This document shows, in pieces, positions 1 through 10,365 of a stretch of 39,785 nucleotides of DNA. The translations under genes and the position numbers were made by a program. The notes beneath the pieces were generated by a model. It was not told where the DNA came from. It ran no database searches and was given only the letters and a program-made list of their open reading frames with translations. Source of the stretch: Bacillota bacterium. GTDB lineage: Bacteria; Bacillota_G; SHA-98; UBA4971. Location: contig JAAZEW010000322.1 in assembly GCA_012512055.1 (NCBI GenBank), positions 1 through 39,785 of the forward strand, read 5' to 3'. Every line of letters starts with the position of its first letter. Position 1 is the stretch's first letter.

Positions 1-950
1 ATAACCTCATATTCAGGCCCTTCTCCCTTGCCTGCGTACTTTTCAGTAGTCACTGCAGTAGGCCTACCACAGGCAATCGGACAAGCAAAACATGCGCGTT
101 TCCTTACCAGAAGTGTCTCTGACAGGGTCTCGCCGGATATCTTCTCAGCCCTGTCAAAAACGCCGGTCTGGAAGTTCCGTGTGGGGAACGCCCCATGCTG
201 GTTGACTACGTTCACTAGGACAGGAGTTCCGTACGTAGGCAGACCCTGTGATGTCACAGGGTGCTCCCTGATTTTCTTGAAAGAGGCTGCCATAGCCTCT
301 CTAAACGCTTTCATGTCAGCGATCTTAACGTCGCCGGTTCCGCGCACTACAACAGCTTTTAGGTTCTTTGAACCCATAACAGCGCCGACCCCTGAACGAC
401 CGGCAGCTCTGCCCTTGTCATTGATCACACATGAAAACAACACCTGATTCTCGCCGGCAGGCCCTATACATGCAACCTTTGCGTCAGGATCTGTCTCAGC
501 CACGAGAATATCAGTAGTCTCTGACGTGTCCTTACCCCAGACATGCTTCGCACAACGGATCTCTACTTTCCCGTTGCTAACCCAGATATAAACCGGCTCA
601 TCTGCTTTGCCTTCGAAGATGAAAGCGTCAAAACCTGCGTATTTGATTTCTGCGGGGAAATACCCGCCTGAATTGGAAGCCGCTATATACCCTGTAAGCG
701 GAGACTTTGTGATAACGTTATAGCGGCCTGATGATATGGCTCCAGTCCCTGTAAGAGGCCCTGTGGCGAATATCAGTTTGTTGTCAGGGCTGAACGGATC
801 TGTTCCGGGCATAACCTCTTTACACAGGATCTTCGTGCCCAGGCCTCTGGCGCCTATGTACTCCTCAGCCATCTTGGGATCAAGGTCTTCCACTACAACT
901 GACCTTTTGGTCAGATTTATCCTGGCCAGCTTTCCTATCCAACCGTACAT
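1..950 (-). CDS. aor: Aldehyde:ferredoxin oxidoreductase, N-terminal part (cut by window edge)
   Basis: This is the first ~316 codons of a tungsten-pterin aldehyde:ferredoxin oxidoreductase, which oxidises aldehydes to carboxylic acids with ferredoxin as acceptor. The reading frame stays open to base 1, so the C-terminus lies outside the window. The translation follows the AFOR N-terminal domain: an ARGLGTKIL stretch, [38 protein letters not shown], then [29 protein letters not shown]. Near the visible end is CFACPIAC, a CX2CX3C run that matches the first ligands of the AOR [4Fe-4S] cluster. The start ATG (950-948) overlaps the ferredoxin stop codon as TAATG, so the two are probably translationally coupled. 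The substrate cannot be told from this part. Confidence 0.93.
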   Translation of the reverse strand, partial: MYGWIGKLARINLTKRSVVVEDLDPKMAEEYIGARGLGTKILCKEVMPGTDPFSPDNKLIFATGPLTGTGAISSGRYNVITKSPLTGYIAASNSGGYFPAEIKYAGFDAFIFEGKADEPVYIWVSNGKVEIRCAKHVWGKDTSETTDILVAETDPDAKVACIGPAGENQVLFSCVINDKGRAAGRSGVGAVMGSKNLKAVVVRGTGDVKIADMKAFREAMAASFKKIREHPVTSQGLPTYGTPVLVNVVNQHGAFPTRNFQTGVFDRAEKISGETLSETLLVRKRACFACPIACGRPTAVTTEKYAGKGEGPEYEV

Positions 951-1432
951 TACATCTTCACCTCCTGCAAGGCTCGCTTCAGCTTCTCACCGACGTCTCT
1001 GCGTTTGCGTACCATTGCACTGTCCGCATCCACATACTTAATGGCATCCCACGGACAGAACATGACGCACTCAGGCTCACCTTCGCAAAGATCGCACTTT
1101 ACTACCTTGCGGTCAGCGGAACAATAAGAAATTGCTCCAAACGGGCAAGCGGCTGAGCACATTCTGCAGCCTATGCATTTGGATTCTTCAATTACTACAG
1201 CGCCTGTTTCGGGGTTCTTGACTATTGCACCGGTGGGACATACGTCTTTGCAGAGAGGTTCTTCACAATGTTGGCATGTAACCGGGAAGAAGAAGTTGTC
1301 TTCGAGGAAAGTTGCTACTGTGATTCTTGCCTTGACTGGATTGATTACCCCACAATGCTTTGCTGAACAAACCAGTTCACAAATACGACATGCGGTACAC
1401 TTCTCATGCTCTACGAGCAAGAGTTTTTCCAA
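950..1432 (-). CDS. Four-cluster 4Fe-4S ferredoxin, AOR electron-transfer partner
   Basis: A small DmsB/HycB-like polyferredoxin with four cysteine groups, enough for four [4Fe-4S] clusters: [35 protein letters not shown] and [14 protein letters not shown]. It sits directly upstream of aor with a TAATG overlap, so it most likely carries electrons to or from the AOR in the cytoplasm. The frame is open from a TTG at 1471. I prefer the TTG at 1432 because an AGGAGG lies 9 bases before it and the protein then begins just ahead of the first cluster ([14 protein letters not shown]), as is usual. The C-terminal ~25 residues are basic and charged. The physiological partner is inferred from gene order only. 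Confidence 0.9.
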   Translation of the reverse strand: MEKLLLVEHEKCTACRICELVCSAKHCGVINPVKARITVATFLEDNFFFPVTCQHCEEPLCKDVCPTGAIVKNPETGAVVIEESKCIGCRMCSAACPFGAISYCSADRKVVKCDLCEGEPECVMFCPWDAIKYVDADSAMVRKRRDVGEKLKRALQEVKM

Positions 1433-1598
1433 GGCACCATCCCTCCTCAAATCTTCAGTTTTTGCCTGCAAAATAATTTATTCTCCAAAAGCCTATAAAA
1501 ATCCTTCCCCTCAAACCCGCCCACGCGGGGCAGCAGCAGATATTAATTGGCCCTGTATCTTCCCTGTCAGTCGCTGCTTACAATATCATTCTCAGGCG

Positions 1599-1635
1599 AA
1601 AAATCGCCCCCGGGTTAACCAGAAAACCCGGGGGC
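1599..1635 (-). terminator. Rho-independent terminator-like hairpin below hutU
   Basis: An 11-bp perfect stem (GCCCCCGGGTT at 1606-1616 with its complement at 1625-1635) closes an 8-base loop. Read on the minus strand it is followed by GATTTTT. Its position and direction fit termination of hutU transcription before the ferredoxin-aor operon. Repeat R1 lies between the hutU stop and this hairpin. Confidence 0.75.
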
Positions 1636-1660
1636 AAAGTCTGGTATTTCTGTGCATTTT

Positions 1661-1771
1661 GCCAAGGCAACCCGCTTGGGGAGCCGTCCCCTTAGTGCAA
1701 CACCGGCAGACGTCTTCTGCGAAACCGGCGGTTACCGGAGAAGTCCAACGGTCTCATGGTGATCTACTTAG
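1661..1771 (-). repeat. Dispersed repeat R1 (R family)
   Basis: Read on the minus strand, the copy starts TAAGTAGATCACCATGAGAC one base after the hutU stop codon, then has a GTTGGACTTCTCC module. It ends with the GGTGTTGCACTAAGGGGACG...AAGCGGGTTGCC module shared with R3 and R6. It lacks the CAATCGGAAA end seen in R2, R3 and R5, so it is a partial or shorter version. Shared modules were seen by eye, not aligned by software. Confidence 0.75.
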
Positions 1772-3439
1772 CTAACCTAACATAGGGATCTTGATGTTCT
1801 GCTTTCTGGCAGTCTCTATAGCCTTTTCATACCCTGCATCGGCATGGCGCATCACTCCGGAACCTGGATCCGTAGTTAGCACCCTCTCCAGCCTGAAGTC
1901 TGCCTCATCGCTGCCGTCTGCAACTACCACCATTCCTGCATGGATTGAGTAACCTATCCCTACGCCCCCACCGTGGTGGACAGAGACCCATGAAGCTCCG
2001 GACACCGCATTGAGCAGTGCATTCAAAATAGGCCAGTCGGCTATTGCATCGCTCCCGTCTTTCATCCCTTCGGTCTCCCGGTTCGGAGATGCGACTGAGC
2101 CTGTGTCAAGGTGATCCCGTCCGATTACTATAGGAGCTGATATCTCTCCCTGCCTAACCAGTTCATTGATGGCCTTGCCGAACCTTGCACGTTCACCATA
2201 CCCCAACCAGCATATCCTTGCCGGCAAACCCTGAAACTGCACCTTGTCGCGGGCATATTCAATCCACTGAGCCAGGTGCCTGTCTTCGGGAAACTCCCTT
2301 AGCACAACTTCATCCGTCTTGTAGATGTCAGCAGGATTCCCGGAAAGCGCCACCCACCTGAAAGGCCCTTTGCCTTCACAGAAAAGGGGACGAATGTAGG
2401 CAGGTACGAATCCGGGATAGGAAAACGCATCCTTAACCCCTGCGTTGTACGCTTGCTGTCTGATGTTGTTACCGTAGTCGAACGCCACCGCTCCCCTGCT
2501 TTTCATGGCGAGGATCGCTTCAACTTGAACCGCCATGGATTCCATGGCTCTTTCTATGTACTGCTTTGGATCACATGTTCGCAAGGCTTCAGCCTGGGCC
2601 AAGGAAAGGCCCATGGGGATATAACCGCCTAAGGGATCGTGGGCTGAAGTCTGGTCTGTAACCACGTCAGGAATCACGCCGCGCTTCACCAGCTCAGGAT
2701 GGGTCTCCGCAGCATTGCCAAGCAAAGCTATGGACAGGGGCTGTTTCTTCTCTTGTGCTTCCCTGGCAAGCTGTATAGCCTCGTCAATACTTGTTGTCAT
2801 CATGTGACAGTACCCGGTATCCAGCCTTCGCCTTATGTGCTCTTCATTCACCTCAACTGCGATGACAACCCCGTCATTCATGGTAACAGCCAAAGGCTGA
2901 GCTCCTCCCATCCCGCCCAAGCCGGCAGTGAGAGTCAGTTTTCCGGCAAGACTGCCCCCGAAGTGCTGTCTTGCAGCCTCGGCAAAAGTCTCATACGTCC
3001 CTTGCAAGATACCCTGGGTGCCAATATAGATCCAGCTCCCTGCTGTCATCTGTCCGTACATGGTGAGGCCCATCTCCTCGAGCTCCCAGAAAGTCTCCCA
3101 CGTAGCCCACTTGGGGACGAGCATTGAGTTGGATATCAACACCCGAGGGGCAAGTTCATGAGTACGGAACACGCCTACCGGTTTCCCTGACTGCACCAAA
3201 AGAGTCTCATCATTCTCCAAATCTTTAAGGCTCTCAACTATCGCATCAAAGGAATCCCAGTTCCGTGCTGCCTTACCCCTACCGCCATACACAACAAGCT
3301 CAAGAGGATTCTCCGCCACATCAGGATCCAGGTTATTCATGAGCATCCTCATGGCAGCTTCCTGCTGCCACCCCTTGCATGAAATTCGAGAACCCCTTGG
3401 AGCCTTCACTACCCGTGACACATCCTTCGCCCCCTGCAT
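1772..3439 (-). CDS. hutU: Urocanate hydratase (urocanase)
   Basis: Urocanase converts urocanate to 4-imidazolone-5-propionate in histidine breakdown, using tightly bound NAD+. The 555-residue protein has the normal family length and is collinear with known HutU throughout: [20 protein letters not shown] N-terminus, [44 protein letters not shown] (NAD site), [21 protein letters not shown], and [12 protein letters not shown]. In the last motif Cys410 is the conserved active-site cysteine. No hutH, hutI or ftcD is adjacent, so the rest of the pathway must lie elsewhere. The ATG start has no clear ribosome binding site and lies a few bases after the ftsH terminator T-run; a GTG at codon 7 is an alternative start. 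How it is transcribed is unclear. Confidence 0.96.
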   Translation of the reverse strand: MQGAKDVSRVVKAPRGSRISCKGWQQEAAMRMLMNNLDPDVAENPLELVVYGGRGKAARNWDSFDAIVESLKDLENDETLLVQSGKPVGVFRTHELAPRVLISNSMLVPKWATWETFWELEEMGLTMYGQMTAGSWIYIGTQGILQGTYETFAEAARQHFGGSLAGKLTLTAGLGGMGGAQPLAVTMNDGVVIAVEVNEEHIRRRLDTGYCHMMTTSIDEAIQLAREAQEKKQPLSIALLGNAAETHPELVKRGVIPDVVTDQTSAHDPLGGYIPMGLSLAQAEALRTCDPKQYIERAMESMAVQVEAILAMKSRGAVAFDYGNNIRQQAYNAGVKDAFSYPGFVPAYIRPLFCEGKGPFRWVALSGNPADIYKTDEVVLREFPEDRHLAQWIEYARDKVQFQGLPARICWLGYGERARFGKAINELVRQGEISAPIVIGRDHLDTGSVASPNRETEGMKDGSDAIADWPILNALLNAVSGASWVSVHHGGGVGIGYSIHAGMVVVADGSDEADFRLERVLTTDPGSGVMRHADAGYEKAIETARKQNIKIPMLG

Positions 3440-3442
3440 GTC

Positions 3443-3490
3443 AAATTAAAACGGGCAAGGTTTCCGTTTGTGCAAAAGCCCTTGCCCGTT
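3443..3490 (-). terminator. Rho-independent terminator of ftsH
   Basis: AACGGGCAAGG (3450-3460) pairs with CCTTGCCCGTT (3480-3490), an 11-bp perfect stem with a 19-base loop. On the minus strand the stem runs into TTTTAATTT. It starts 19 bases past the ftsH stop and ends almost at the hutU start codon. Confidence 0.8.
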
Positions 3491-3508
3491 CTCAATCCTA
3501 AATAACTA

Positions 3509-5488
3509 CTATGCCCCGCCCGGACTTTCCGCAAGCTTGGGCGGCCTGGAGGAAATCCTGGCCTTGCCCGGGCCGGCTTGTTCTCCTGCGCCTGCTCCTT
3601 CATCTATGGAGATTGCAGCGGCAACGTCGGCGGTTGCCTTCTCTGCATCTTCAGCAACTACGTCAACCTTATCCGAGAGCACCTCGTCGATCTCATCCCC
3701 GTCAAGCGTCTCCCTTTCTTTCAGGGCATCCGCCAACCTAATCAGTTTGTCCCGGTTGCTTATGAGAAGAGCCCTCGCTTGTTCATAGGATTCGTCGACA
3801 ATCCGGCGCACCTCACGGTCTATGAGAGCGGCTACCTCTTCGCTGTAATCTCTGTCATGGCCAAAATCGCGCCCGAGGAATACAGTCTCCTCACGGCGGG
3901 TTCCGAGGGACAGAGGCCCTAACTCCTCGCTCATACCGTACTCAGTGACCATCTTGCGGACTACCTTTGTAATCCTGCTCAAGTCATTTTCCGCGCCGGT
4001 CGATATTTCATTGAATGTGATTTCTTCAGCCACCCGTCCTGCAAGAGTCACGACTACGCTGTCAAGGATTTCAGACTTAGTCCTGAAGAACCTATCCTCT
4101 TCCGGAAGCATCAGCGTGTACCCGCCCATTCTCCCTCGAGGAATTATCGATACTTTCTGGACAGGATCCACGTTTGGCAGCAGTTTTCCTGCCAGGGCGT
4201 GCCCTGCCTCGTGGAATGCAACCAAGTCCTTTTCCCTGTCACTCATGACCCTGCTCTTTTTCTGAGGGCCTGCTATGACTCGGTCAATAGCCTCATCGCA
4301 ATCATCAGCCGAAATCTTCTTGCTTCCACGCCTTGCCGCCAGAATTGCAGCCTCATTAAGGACGTTTGCCAGGTCAGCCCCGGTAAACCCCGGAGTCCTG
4401 CGGGCCATTACCTGAAGATCCACGTCTTGTGACAGAGGCTTATTCCTTGCATGAACCTTCAAGATCGCCTCCCTGCCCCTTATATCCGGCATATCCACTA
4501 CTACTTGCCGGTCAAAACGTCCCGGCCTCAGCAGTGCGGGATCAAGTACGTCAGGCCTGTTTGTTGCAGCCAGCAGTATTATGCCGGTATTCGACTCAAA
4601 CCCGTCCATCTCTACAAGGAGTTGGTTCAGCGTCTGCTCCCTCTCGTCATGTCCTCCACCCAGGCCTGCCCCGCGCTGCCTGCCGACAGCGTCGATTTCA
4701 TCAATAAACACGATACAAGGTGCGCTTTTCTTGGCTTGTTCAAAAAGGTCACGCACCCTGGAGGCGCCTACACCTACAAACATCTCCACGAAGTCTGAGC
4801 CGCTTATGATAAAGAACGGGACCCCTGCCTCACCTGCAACAGCCCGTCCAAGAAGGGTCTTGCCCGTCCCCGGAGGCCCTACCAGGAGGACTCCCTTTGG
4901 TATCTGAGCCCCAAGCTCCACAAACTTCCTGGGATGTTTGAGGAATTCCACGATTTCCGAAAGCTCTTCCTTGGCTTCGTCAACCCCGGCTACATCAGCA
5001 AATGTGGTTTTTCCACGCTCCTCTATGTGCAGCCTTGCCCTGCTCTTTCCGAAAGAAAGGGCCCTGTTGCCTCCGCCCTGCATCTGATTAAGAAGAAAGA
5101 ACCACAGCCCCACAAAGAACACCATAGAAATAACCTGTGGCAATATCGTGTACCACCAAGGGGGAGCGGGTTTAGGTTCAGCCACTACCTCAATTCCTGA
5201 AAGCAGATTTGCCCTATCCTTCAGCTTATCAGTGACAAGGGATATGTCCGGCACGTAGGTTTCGAAATCTTCGCCGCTCTTCAAACGTCCCTGGACTTTA
5301 TCGTCACCGATTATGTGAAGCTCCGTAATATTGCCGGAATCAAGGTTATCCATGAATGTGCTCAAGCTAATCTTTCTTGGCGTCGCTTTTTGACCGTAAA
5401 AAGTGCTGGCGATGGATACGGTCATAAGGCCAAGCAAGAGCCACAGCCCGAGCGTTCTTAGTACCTTGTTCAATTGATCTCCTCCCAT
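3509..5488 (-). CDS. ftsH: ATP-dependent zinc metalloprotease FtsH
   Basis: Membrane-anchored AAA+ protease that degrades damaged or regulatory membrane and cytoplasmic proteins. Order of parts: membrane segment about residues 11-31, extracytoplasmic domain to about 110, second membrane segment about 112-134, AAA domain with Walker A GPPGTGKT (204-211), Walker B IVFIDE (259-264) and second region of homology [19 protein letters not shown] (309-327). The M41 protease domain follows, with HEAGH (426-430) and the GAENDL acidic zinc ligand (about 502). The last ~60 residues are an Ala/Glu-rich tail of no known fold. The gene follows tilS, the usual Bacillota neighbour, but hpt, often found between them, is absent. 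The ATG at 5488 has AGGTGGTGA in front; a TTG five codons in has GGAGGAG at 7 bases and may be the true start. Confidence 0.97.
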   Translation of the reverse strand: MGGDQLNKVLRTLGLWLLLGLMTVSIASTFYGQKATPRKISLSTFMDNLDSGNITELHIIGDDKVQGRLKSGEDFETYVPDISLVTDKLKDRANLLSGIEVVAEPKPAPPWWYTILPQVISMVFFVGLWFFLLNQMQGGGNRALSFGKSRARLHIEERGKTTFADVAGVDEAKEELSEIVEFLKHPRKFVELGAQIPKGVLLVGPPGTGKTLLGRAVAGEAGVPFFIISGSDFVEMFVGVGASRVRDLFEQAKKSAPCIVFIDEIDAVGRQRGAGLGGGHDEREQTLNQLLVEMDGFESNTGIILLAATNRPDVLDPALLRPGRFDRQVVVDMPDIRGREAILKVHARNKPLSQDVDLQVMARRTPGFTGADLANVLNEAAILAARRGSKKISADDCDEAIDRVIAGPQKKSRVMSDREKDLVAFHEAGHALAGKLLPNVDPVQKVSIIPRGRMGGYTLMLPEEDRFFRTKSEILDSVVVTLAGRVAEEITFNEISTGAENDLSRITKVVRKMVTEYGMSEELGPLSLGTRREETVFLGRDFGHDRDYSEEVAALIDREVRRIVDESYEQARALLISNRDKLIRLADALKERETLDGDEIDEVLSDKVDVVAEDAEKATADVAAAISIDEGAGAGEQAGPGKARISSRPPKLAESPGGA

Positions 5489-5588
5489 TAGTCACCACCT
5501 GGCATTCGGCCACATTGGCATCTCAGTCTTGAGCCTCTCCAAAGTGAGAATTAGGCAATAATTTGCATGCACATTATAACACACGCGA

Positions 5589-7079
5589 TTATTGGGCACA
5601 ACTTGAATACCTGCGCGTGCGTGTGACTTTGAGGTGAAGGACTTTCTCGGTGGCAGGCGAAAGCTTCGCAAAATTGCTTACGCACAACCCCACTACCCAA
5701 AGAATCTCTGTTCTCCATATAATAACGGGAATATCATCTCGTACGTTCCTGGATATCTTCTTGTCGATGAAGACATCCTTGAGCTTCTTGCGTCCTTTCA
5801 TACCAAGAGGAGATAACCTATCCCCGGGCCTCCTGTTCCTCACAGTGATATTCTCATCAATAAGGCCCAGATCGAAGTAGGCTTCATCTTCATCAGTGCA
5901 GGCTATGGCATTCAATAGGCCCGGCTTATCCTCAAGATTGAATACTTCGGCTTCTATCGTGATACAAGCCTCAGGGATATCAGTTCTGCCGGGAACTTGC
6001 AGCCTGTACTCAAAAGGCGGGCGTCCCTCAGGTAGGCTTCCGTAAGACTCGGCGCCTTCGGCCCACTCTATGATGATTTGCTCATAGTCGCGCCTTGCCC
6101 GAAGCCCGCCCGGCAGTGAAATACGCGACCCGGTCTTTCCTGTTCCTGCCAGTTCCAAGACTTTCTCCACATGCACAAACTGAAAATCATCGAGTTCTCC
6201 GGCAAGACTGCGTACAGCCTGCCTGATAACCCTCCTTTGAATTGCCATGTGCTGCCTGCCTAAAAGGGGTATGCTTATAACTACATTGTGAGGCAAAGTG
6301 GCTTCCGTTATTTGTCTGAATTTCTCACGAACCTTGCCCATAATGTAATTCTCATCATCCTGCGCCAGCTCCGCTGTGTTGCTTAGTGTTCGGACCACCC
6401 TGGGATTGTATCCTTCCTCAAGCAGAGGAATTAGCTCATGCCTGATCCTGTTCCTAAGATAGACAGGGCTTACGTTAGATGCATCTATATAGTATACAAG
6501 CTGTGCTCCATGGCAATACGAGCGTATCTCATGAGGGGTCAAGTTCAAAAGAGGGCGGATTACGGTGATATCACCGGTTGGATCAAGAGGCCTTACAGCA
6601 GGTATTCCGCCAAGCCCGCTCATCCCTGTCCCGCGGATAAGCCTGAGAAGGACAGTCTCAGCTTGATCTCCGGCATGATGCCCCAACGCCACTTTAGAAG
6701 CGCCTTGATCCACGGCAGTGCGCCGGTAGAAGTCATAGCGCACATCACGTGCTGCAAGCTCTATGGATATTCTTGTCTTTTCAGCATACTCCTTTACGTC
6801 CACTGCCTCGACGGTACACCCGAGACCCAGCCTTTCAGCAAGGCATTCCACGTATTCTGCCTCTTCAGCAGCGGCTTCCGCCCGAAGCATATGATTCAGG
6901 TGGGCAACGTGAAGCGATATCCCGAACTGGTCTCTCAATACATGCAGTACGTGCAGAAGAGCCACTGAGTCAGGCCCTCCGGAGACACCTACCACGACTT
7001 TGTCTCCGGGAGCAAGCATGTCATAGCGTGTGATAGTAGATGTTACATTACGGATGAACCGGCCTTCTTCCGAATTCAC
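5589..7079 (-). CDS. tilS: tRNA(Ile)-lysidine synthase TilS
   Basis: TilS puts lysine on C34 of the CAU-anticodon tRNA-Ile so that it reads AUA; the enzyme is cytoplasmic and essential in most bacteria. The PP-loop ATP motif VGVSGGPDS lies about 30 residues in. HLNHMLRAEAAAEEAEYVE and LGHHAGDQAETVLLRLIRGTG follow, both typical of the N-terminal catalytic domain. The C-terminal TilS domain is present (RNRRPGDRLSPLGMKGRKKLKDVFIDKKI, IIWRTEILWVVG). The frame is open up to a TTG at 7235, but those 52 extra residues look unlike any TilS and have no good ribosome binding site. The GTG at 7079 gives the expected spacing to the PP-loop. It lies 100 bp upstream of ftsH on the same strand. Confidence 0.93.
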   Translation of the reverse strand: MNSEEGRFIRNVTSTITRYDMLAPGDKVVVGVSGGPDSVALLHVLHVLRDQFGISLHVAHLNHMLRAEAAAEEAEYVECLAERLGLGCTVEAVDVKEYAEKTRISIELAARDVRYDFYRRTAVDQGASKVALGHHAGDQAETVLLRLIRGTGMSGLGGIPAVRPLDPTGDITVIRPLLNLTPHEIRSYCHGAQLVYYIDASNVSPVYLRNRIRHELIPLLEEGYNPRVVRTLSNTAELAQDDENYIMGKVREKFRQITEATLPHNVVISIPLLGRQHMAIQRRVIRQAVRSLAGELDDFQFVHVEKVLELAGTGKTGSRISLPGGLRARRDYEQIIIEWAEGAESYGSLPEGRPPFEYRLQVPGRTDIPEACITIEAEVFNLEDKPGLLNAIACTDEDEAYFDLGLIDENITVRNRRPGDRLSPLGMKGRKKLKDVFIDKKISRNVRDDIPVIIWRTEILWVVGLCVSNFAKLSPATEKVLHLKVTRTRRYSSCAQ

Positions 7080-7301
7080 GCTTCTATCCCACTCATTGGA
7101 AACACCGGAGCGGCAATCGCCACAAGTCTTCACCACTTCTCGCCGGGAAGACTCCGCCTGATAGAGAAGCCTGCATGAGATAGGGAAGCTCACATCAAAG
7201 ATGGAGTCCCTACCGCATGAAGGCACCCCCATCAAATGGGGTGTTCATATGAATTCGGAAAGTCCCCACTGTATGAGGAAGCCCCGGCAGATCTTGAGAA
7301 T

Positions 7302-7310
7302 ATTATATCA
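7302..7310 (-). promoter_or_regulatory. Extended -10 promoter candidate for tilS
   Basis: On the minus strand the sequence reads TGATATAAT, a perfect TGnTATAAT extended -10, in the short gap between spoIIE and tilS. A convincing -35 hexamer is not seen, which is acceptable for extended -10 promoters. It could drive tilS and perhaps ftsH. Confidence 0.5.
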
Positions 7311-7321
7311 CAGGATTAAAT

Positions 7322-9892
7322 CTATATGGATAGGCTCAGGTTTCCCGGTTGGGACGAGGTATTGTCTGAAGAAGACTGCTTTGAATTTCGTCTCCGCGGC
7401 CTCTTCCTGTAGATTCGCACCACAAGAACGGTCATGTCGTCAGAAGTCATCCCCCCCGAATACTGCAACGCGCGTCCGAGAATCAACCGGGCGATCTCAT
7501 CAGGACGCTCTGTGGTAACAGTCGAAATCAACCTCTCCACCCAGTCGTCGGGCGCGTGCACAGGAACAGCCGAACCGCGAAGGCCTGCTGCTGAGTTCAG
7601 AACCCCGTCACTCAGCATGACCACAAGATCCCCGTCACCCAGTTTCTGACGGGTCTTTTCGATTTGTATCGCGTCAAATATCCCTGCAGGAAGGGACGGG
7701 GATTCTATAGTCTTCACGAGTCTTCCTCGTTTGATGAAGCTCGGGGGTGAGCCTGCCTTTATGAACTGGACTTCACCTGTGACCATATCCATAGTAGCCA
7801 CGTCTAAAGTAGCAAATGACTCCCCGGGCGATCTGAGCAGGAGAATAAGATTTGCGGTCTTGACCGCAAACTCATCATCAAAGCCTGCTTCGAGCAGCTT
7901 TTCCAGCATGCTTACTGCAGTGGAGCTCTCGATTGCTGCGCCTTTTCCCGTTCCCATTCCGTCACTGACGATAAACACCCCTCGCCCGTCAGGAAGTTCC
8001 AGTATCGAATGGGCGTCCCCGGAAATGTCCGCGCCATTCTTAGCTGACACTGCAACTCCGCCGGAAATACCGTATACTTTTGCCTGAGAGAACACTACCT
8101 CACATGTAGGTTGTCCGGCTCTCATCCCGCATCTTACCTTAGAGACCTCAAGGTCACGATTGAGAATTCGGGAGACCAATGGCCCTACCGCGTTTCTACA
8201 CTCCCGCTCCCCGCAGCACGCAGCCTTCTTGACAGTGACGTCAAGCCTTCCTCTCCTACGAGCCACGACACTGACTTCTGTGATTCCAAGTCCGAGCCGG
8301 GAAAGTTCACGCATGATCCTCCGTTCTGAGCTGGTCTCCAGTTCAACACAGGCCCAAACATCTTCACCCAGGCCGTCCAGGATTTCGGCGATCCCCTGCA
8401 ACTGCCCGGAGAACATGTATCGTCCTTCAGCAAGCCGCCTGGCATATGCCAGATTCTGCCTGTAAGAACCTGTGGATCCGTTTACGGCGGCTACGAGCCC
8501 GGGGACATTGAGACATTTCCAGCTTAGCTGGTCTTTGACTTCAGCCACGTCCACCCGGGTTTTCAACTCAGCGAGGGCTGCGAGATTCAGCACGTCTCGG
8601 AAAGTCCTGTGGAAAGCGTCACCCCAGCAGAAAAGGTAAGCCCTGCACCTGCTGCATACAGATGAGGAAACCTCGTGTAGCATGTGAGCAACGTCTGCCC
8701 GTTCAACCAATTCCGGATCGTATGGGACTTGCTTCAACATAGATGAGAGATCATCAAACACCTTGGAGAAATCCATGAGCTTTTGAGACAGAAGCTCCTG
8801 GACTCTCCTGGCATGCGCCTCTCCGCCGCCTCCCTGCTTTCTATTGAGAAGCGGCAACAACCTGGCTACACTTTGCAGGCCCTTTCGAGGGATCAGGAGG
8901 AACAGCAAGCCTGACGCACCTAACTCCGCGGCAAAGAGCAACACATTTCTCCTGCCGGATACCTGGAACACAAGCAGGCCTGCTCCTGTCGTGAACCCGA
9001 TGGCAGAAGCAAATTTGCCATAACTGCGCATACTGCCTGCCAGGAGCCCACCCAGAGCATATGCGCCTACAATAGGCGCCAATCCCTGGCCTGACACAGC
9101 ACATGCCAACCCCGTCAAAGCCCCTGCTGCAGCTCCAAAAGGCGCGCCTCCTGAATACGCTATAACGGTTGTTGCAATGCCGGCTGCCACCGGGCCTAAC
9201 GATACGCCATTGAACTCTATACCTGCGAGCCCCATGGTTATTCCTGCACACAGCAGTCCAAAGGAAGCTACTTGTTCAGGCCCTAAGGCTCCCCATTGAG
9301 GCAGGGCCGAGAATCCCCTGCCCACCCCTCCCCAACTGAAGATTGCGGCAGCAAGCCCGCCTGTGACTGCTTCCAGTGCTACTATTGCCATGGAAGGCCG
9401 AGATATGCCAAGGATCATCTCGATGGCTTGAGGCACGAGAAAACCGAATACCATTATGCTTATGGGCAACAAGAAAGGCCTGTCTTTCACCCGGCGGGAA
9501 AATACGCGTGCGAAGATCACAACAAGAACCAGAGGAGCAACTGACCATATCGCGTCAGGGCCCAGCGTCAGTCCGGTTGTGCCCAGAAGGACACCAAACA
9601 TCGTCAGCGGCGCAAAGGGGCCGCGACACGCCGCCAGGACCCCAAGGTAAGCAATGCCAAAGGGAGCGCCTGCGCCGAAAATCTTTGCCCGGCCTAAGAG
9701 AATTCCTATCAAGGCGCAAAACACCGCTCCCGGCGAAAGCGCATGCATCCAGAAATCTTGAACCCGGCTACCTCTATCTTCAGTGCGCCTCTGCCTGACT
9801 CCTGTGGAAGATATCCGAACCCTCTTGTCCCGGCTGGGAGAAACAGCATGCCTGGAAACACCAGAGGTTACACGCGTGGTCTCTCTATCCAT
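7322..9892 (-). CDS. spoIIE: Stage II sporulation protein E (PP2C-type phosphatase)
   Basis: SpoIIE is the membrane phosphatase that dephosphorylates SpoIIAA at the asymmetric septum and so releases sigma F in the forespore. The 856-residue protein starts at ATG 9892, chosen because AGGAGG lies 8 bases before it. Residues about 54-334 hold a run of hydrophobic membrane segments. The central region carries the Cys pattern VCSRCRAYLFCW. The C-terminal PP2C domain contains VSDGMGTGKGA (about 642-652), VVMLSDGV (Asp near 762) and TSDDMTVLVV (Asp near 818-819), the metal-binding acidic residues of the family. This is strong evidence for an endospore former. It ends in a basic, Ser/Asn-rich tail. 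Genes on either side are not sporulation genes. Confidence 0.97.
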   Translation of the reverse strand: MDRETTRVTSGVSRHAVSPSRDKRVRISSTGVRQRRTEDRGSRVQDFWMHALSPGAVFCALIGILLGRAKIFGAGAPFGIAYLGVLAACRGPFAPLTMFGVLLGTTGLTLGPDAIWSVAPLVLVVIFARVFSRRVKDRPFLLPISIMVFGFLVPQAIEMILGISRPSMAIVALEAVTGGLAAAIFSWGGVGRGFSALPQWGALGPEQVASFGLLCAGITMGLAGIEFNGVSLGPVAAGIATTVIAYSGGAPFGAAAGALTGLACAVSGQGLAPIVGAYALGGLLAGSMRSYGKFASAIGFTTGAGLLVFQVSGRRNVLLFAAELGASGLLFLLIPRKGLQSVARLLPLLNRKQGGGGEAHARRVQELLSQKLMDFSKVFDDLSSMLKQVPYDPELVERADVAHMLHEVSSSVCSRCRAYLFCWGDAFHRTFRDVLNLAALAELKTRVDVAEVKDQLSWKCLNVPGLVAAVNGSTGSYRQNLAYARRLAEGRYMFSGQLQGIAEILDGLGEDVWACVELETSSERRIMRELSRLGLGITEVSVVARRRGRLDVTVKKAACCGERECRNAVGPLVSRILNRDLEVSKVRCGMRAGQPTCEVVFSQAKVYGISGGVAVSAKNGADISGDAHSILELPDGRGVFIVSDGMGTGKGAAIESSTAVSMLEKLLEAGFDDEFAVKTANLILLLRSPGESFATLDVATMDMVTGEVQFIKAGSPPSFIKRGRLVKTIESPSLPAGIFDAIQIEKTRQKLGDGDLVVMLSDGVLNSAAGLRGSAVPVHAPDDWVERLISTVTTERPDEIARLILGRALQYSGGMTSDDMTVLVVRIYRKRPRRRNSKQSSSDNTSSQPGNLSLSI

Positions 9893-10365
9893 CCCCGGTT
9901 CCTCCTTTACTTGCCGACAGTAGGTTGTCCCATGATTCACTGACTGTTGCGATACTACCACAGGCGCATAGGGAGAACCTGACGGAAATTGTACTCGTCA
10001 CAATGGAATCTTGCGGCATGCGATTCGCGGAATCTCCAAAAGTCAGCCTCCTCTTCCAAAGAGCGCCCATGAACATTCGCCTGCACGTTAACTCGTAGAT
10101 AAGCTGGGCTTTACCGGCTTCATGACCGCAACTAATCCTAAGAAAAATCCCTGAAAAACCCGGTGTGGCGATTTGGAAAGACAATAGGGGATCATGACAC
10201 ATGAGTGAGGCATTTGACTATTCCCGCGATATGAAAATACGTCGCATAAAGGCATCCCGGCGAAGGTCGGGCGACCTTAAGGAGTCAAACTCTTACTATG
10301 GACGAAAGTGAAGGGTGCGGTGTATACTAATACAACTGATACAATATAAGCCTTAAATCACCCCC
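9893..10365. other. Gene-free stretch upstream of spoIIE
   Basis: No convincing gene, tRNA or complete promoter was found here. It must hold the spoIIE promoter (minus) and probably part of the LysE-gene promoter (plus), but no clear Spo0A box (TGTCGAA) was recognised. A perfect 6-bp hairpin AAGGTC-GGGC-GACCTT lies at 10263-10278. On the minus strand a 13-codon TTG frame with AGAGGAGG in front lies near 10045-10000; it is too short to call. Confidence 0.4.

Noticed and set aside
1173..1775. 200-codon plus-strand frame across the ferredoxin start and R1
   Set aside because: It is antisense to the ferredoxin and runs through a repeat and a terminator; no protein family features.
7140..7235. 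Extra 52 residues at the TilS N-terminus
   Set aside because: They lack similarity to TilS, have no ribosome binding site, and put the PP-loop too far in; treated as leader.
7220..7245. CACCCC / GGGGTG hairpin as spoIIE terminator
   Set aside because: The stem is imperfect, it lies ~80 bases past the gene beyond the tilS promoter candidate, and there is no T-run.
9885..10202. 105-codon minus-strand frame upstream of and overlapping the start of spoIIE
   Set aside because: It overlaps the true spoIIE start in another frame, has no ribosome binding site and no recognisable motif; the region is better read as promoter and leader.
10320..10350. Promoter for the LysE-family gene (TATACT and TACAAT hexamers)
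   Set aside because: Two -10-like hexamers are present but neither has a -35 at proper spacing, so no site was called.
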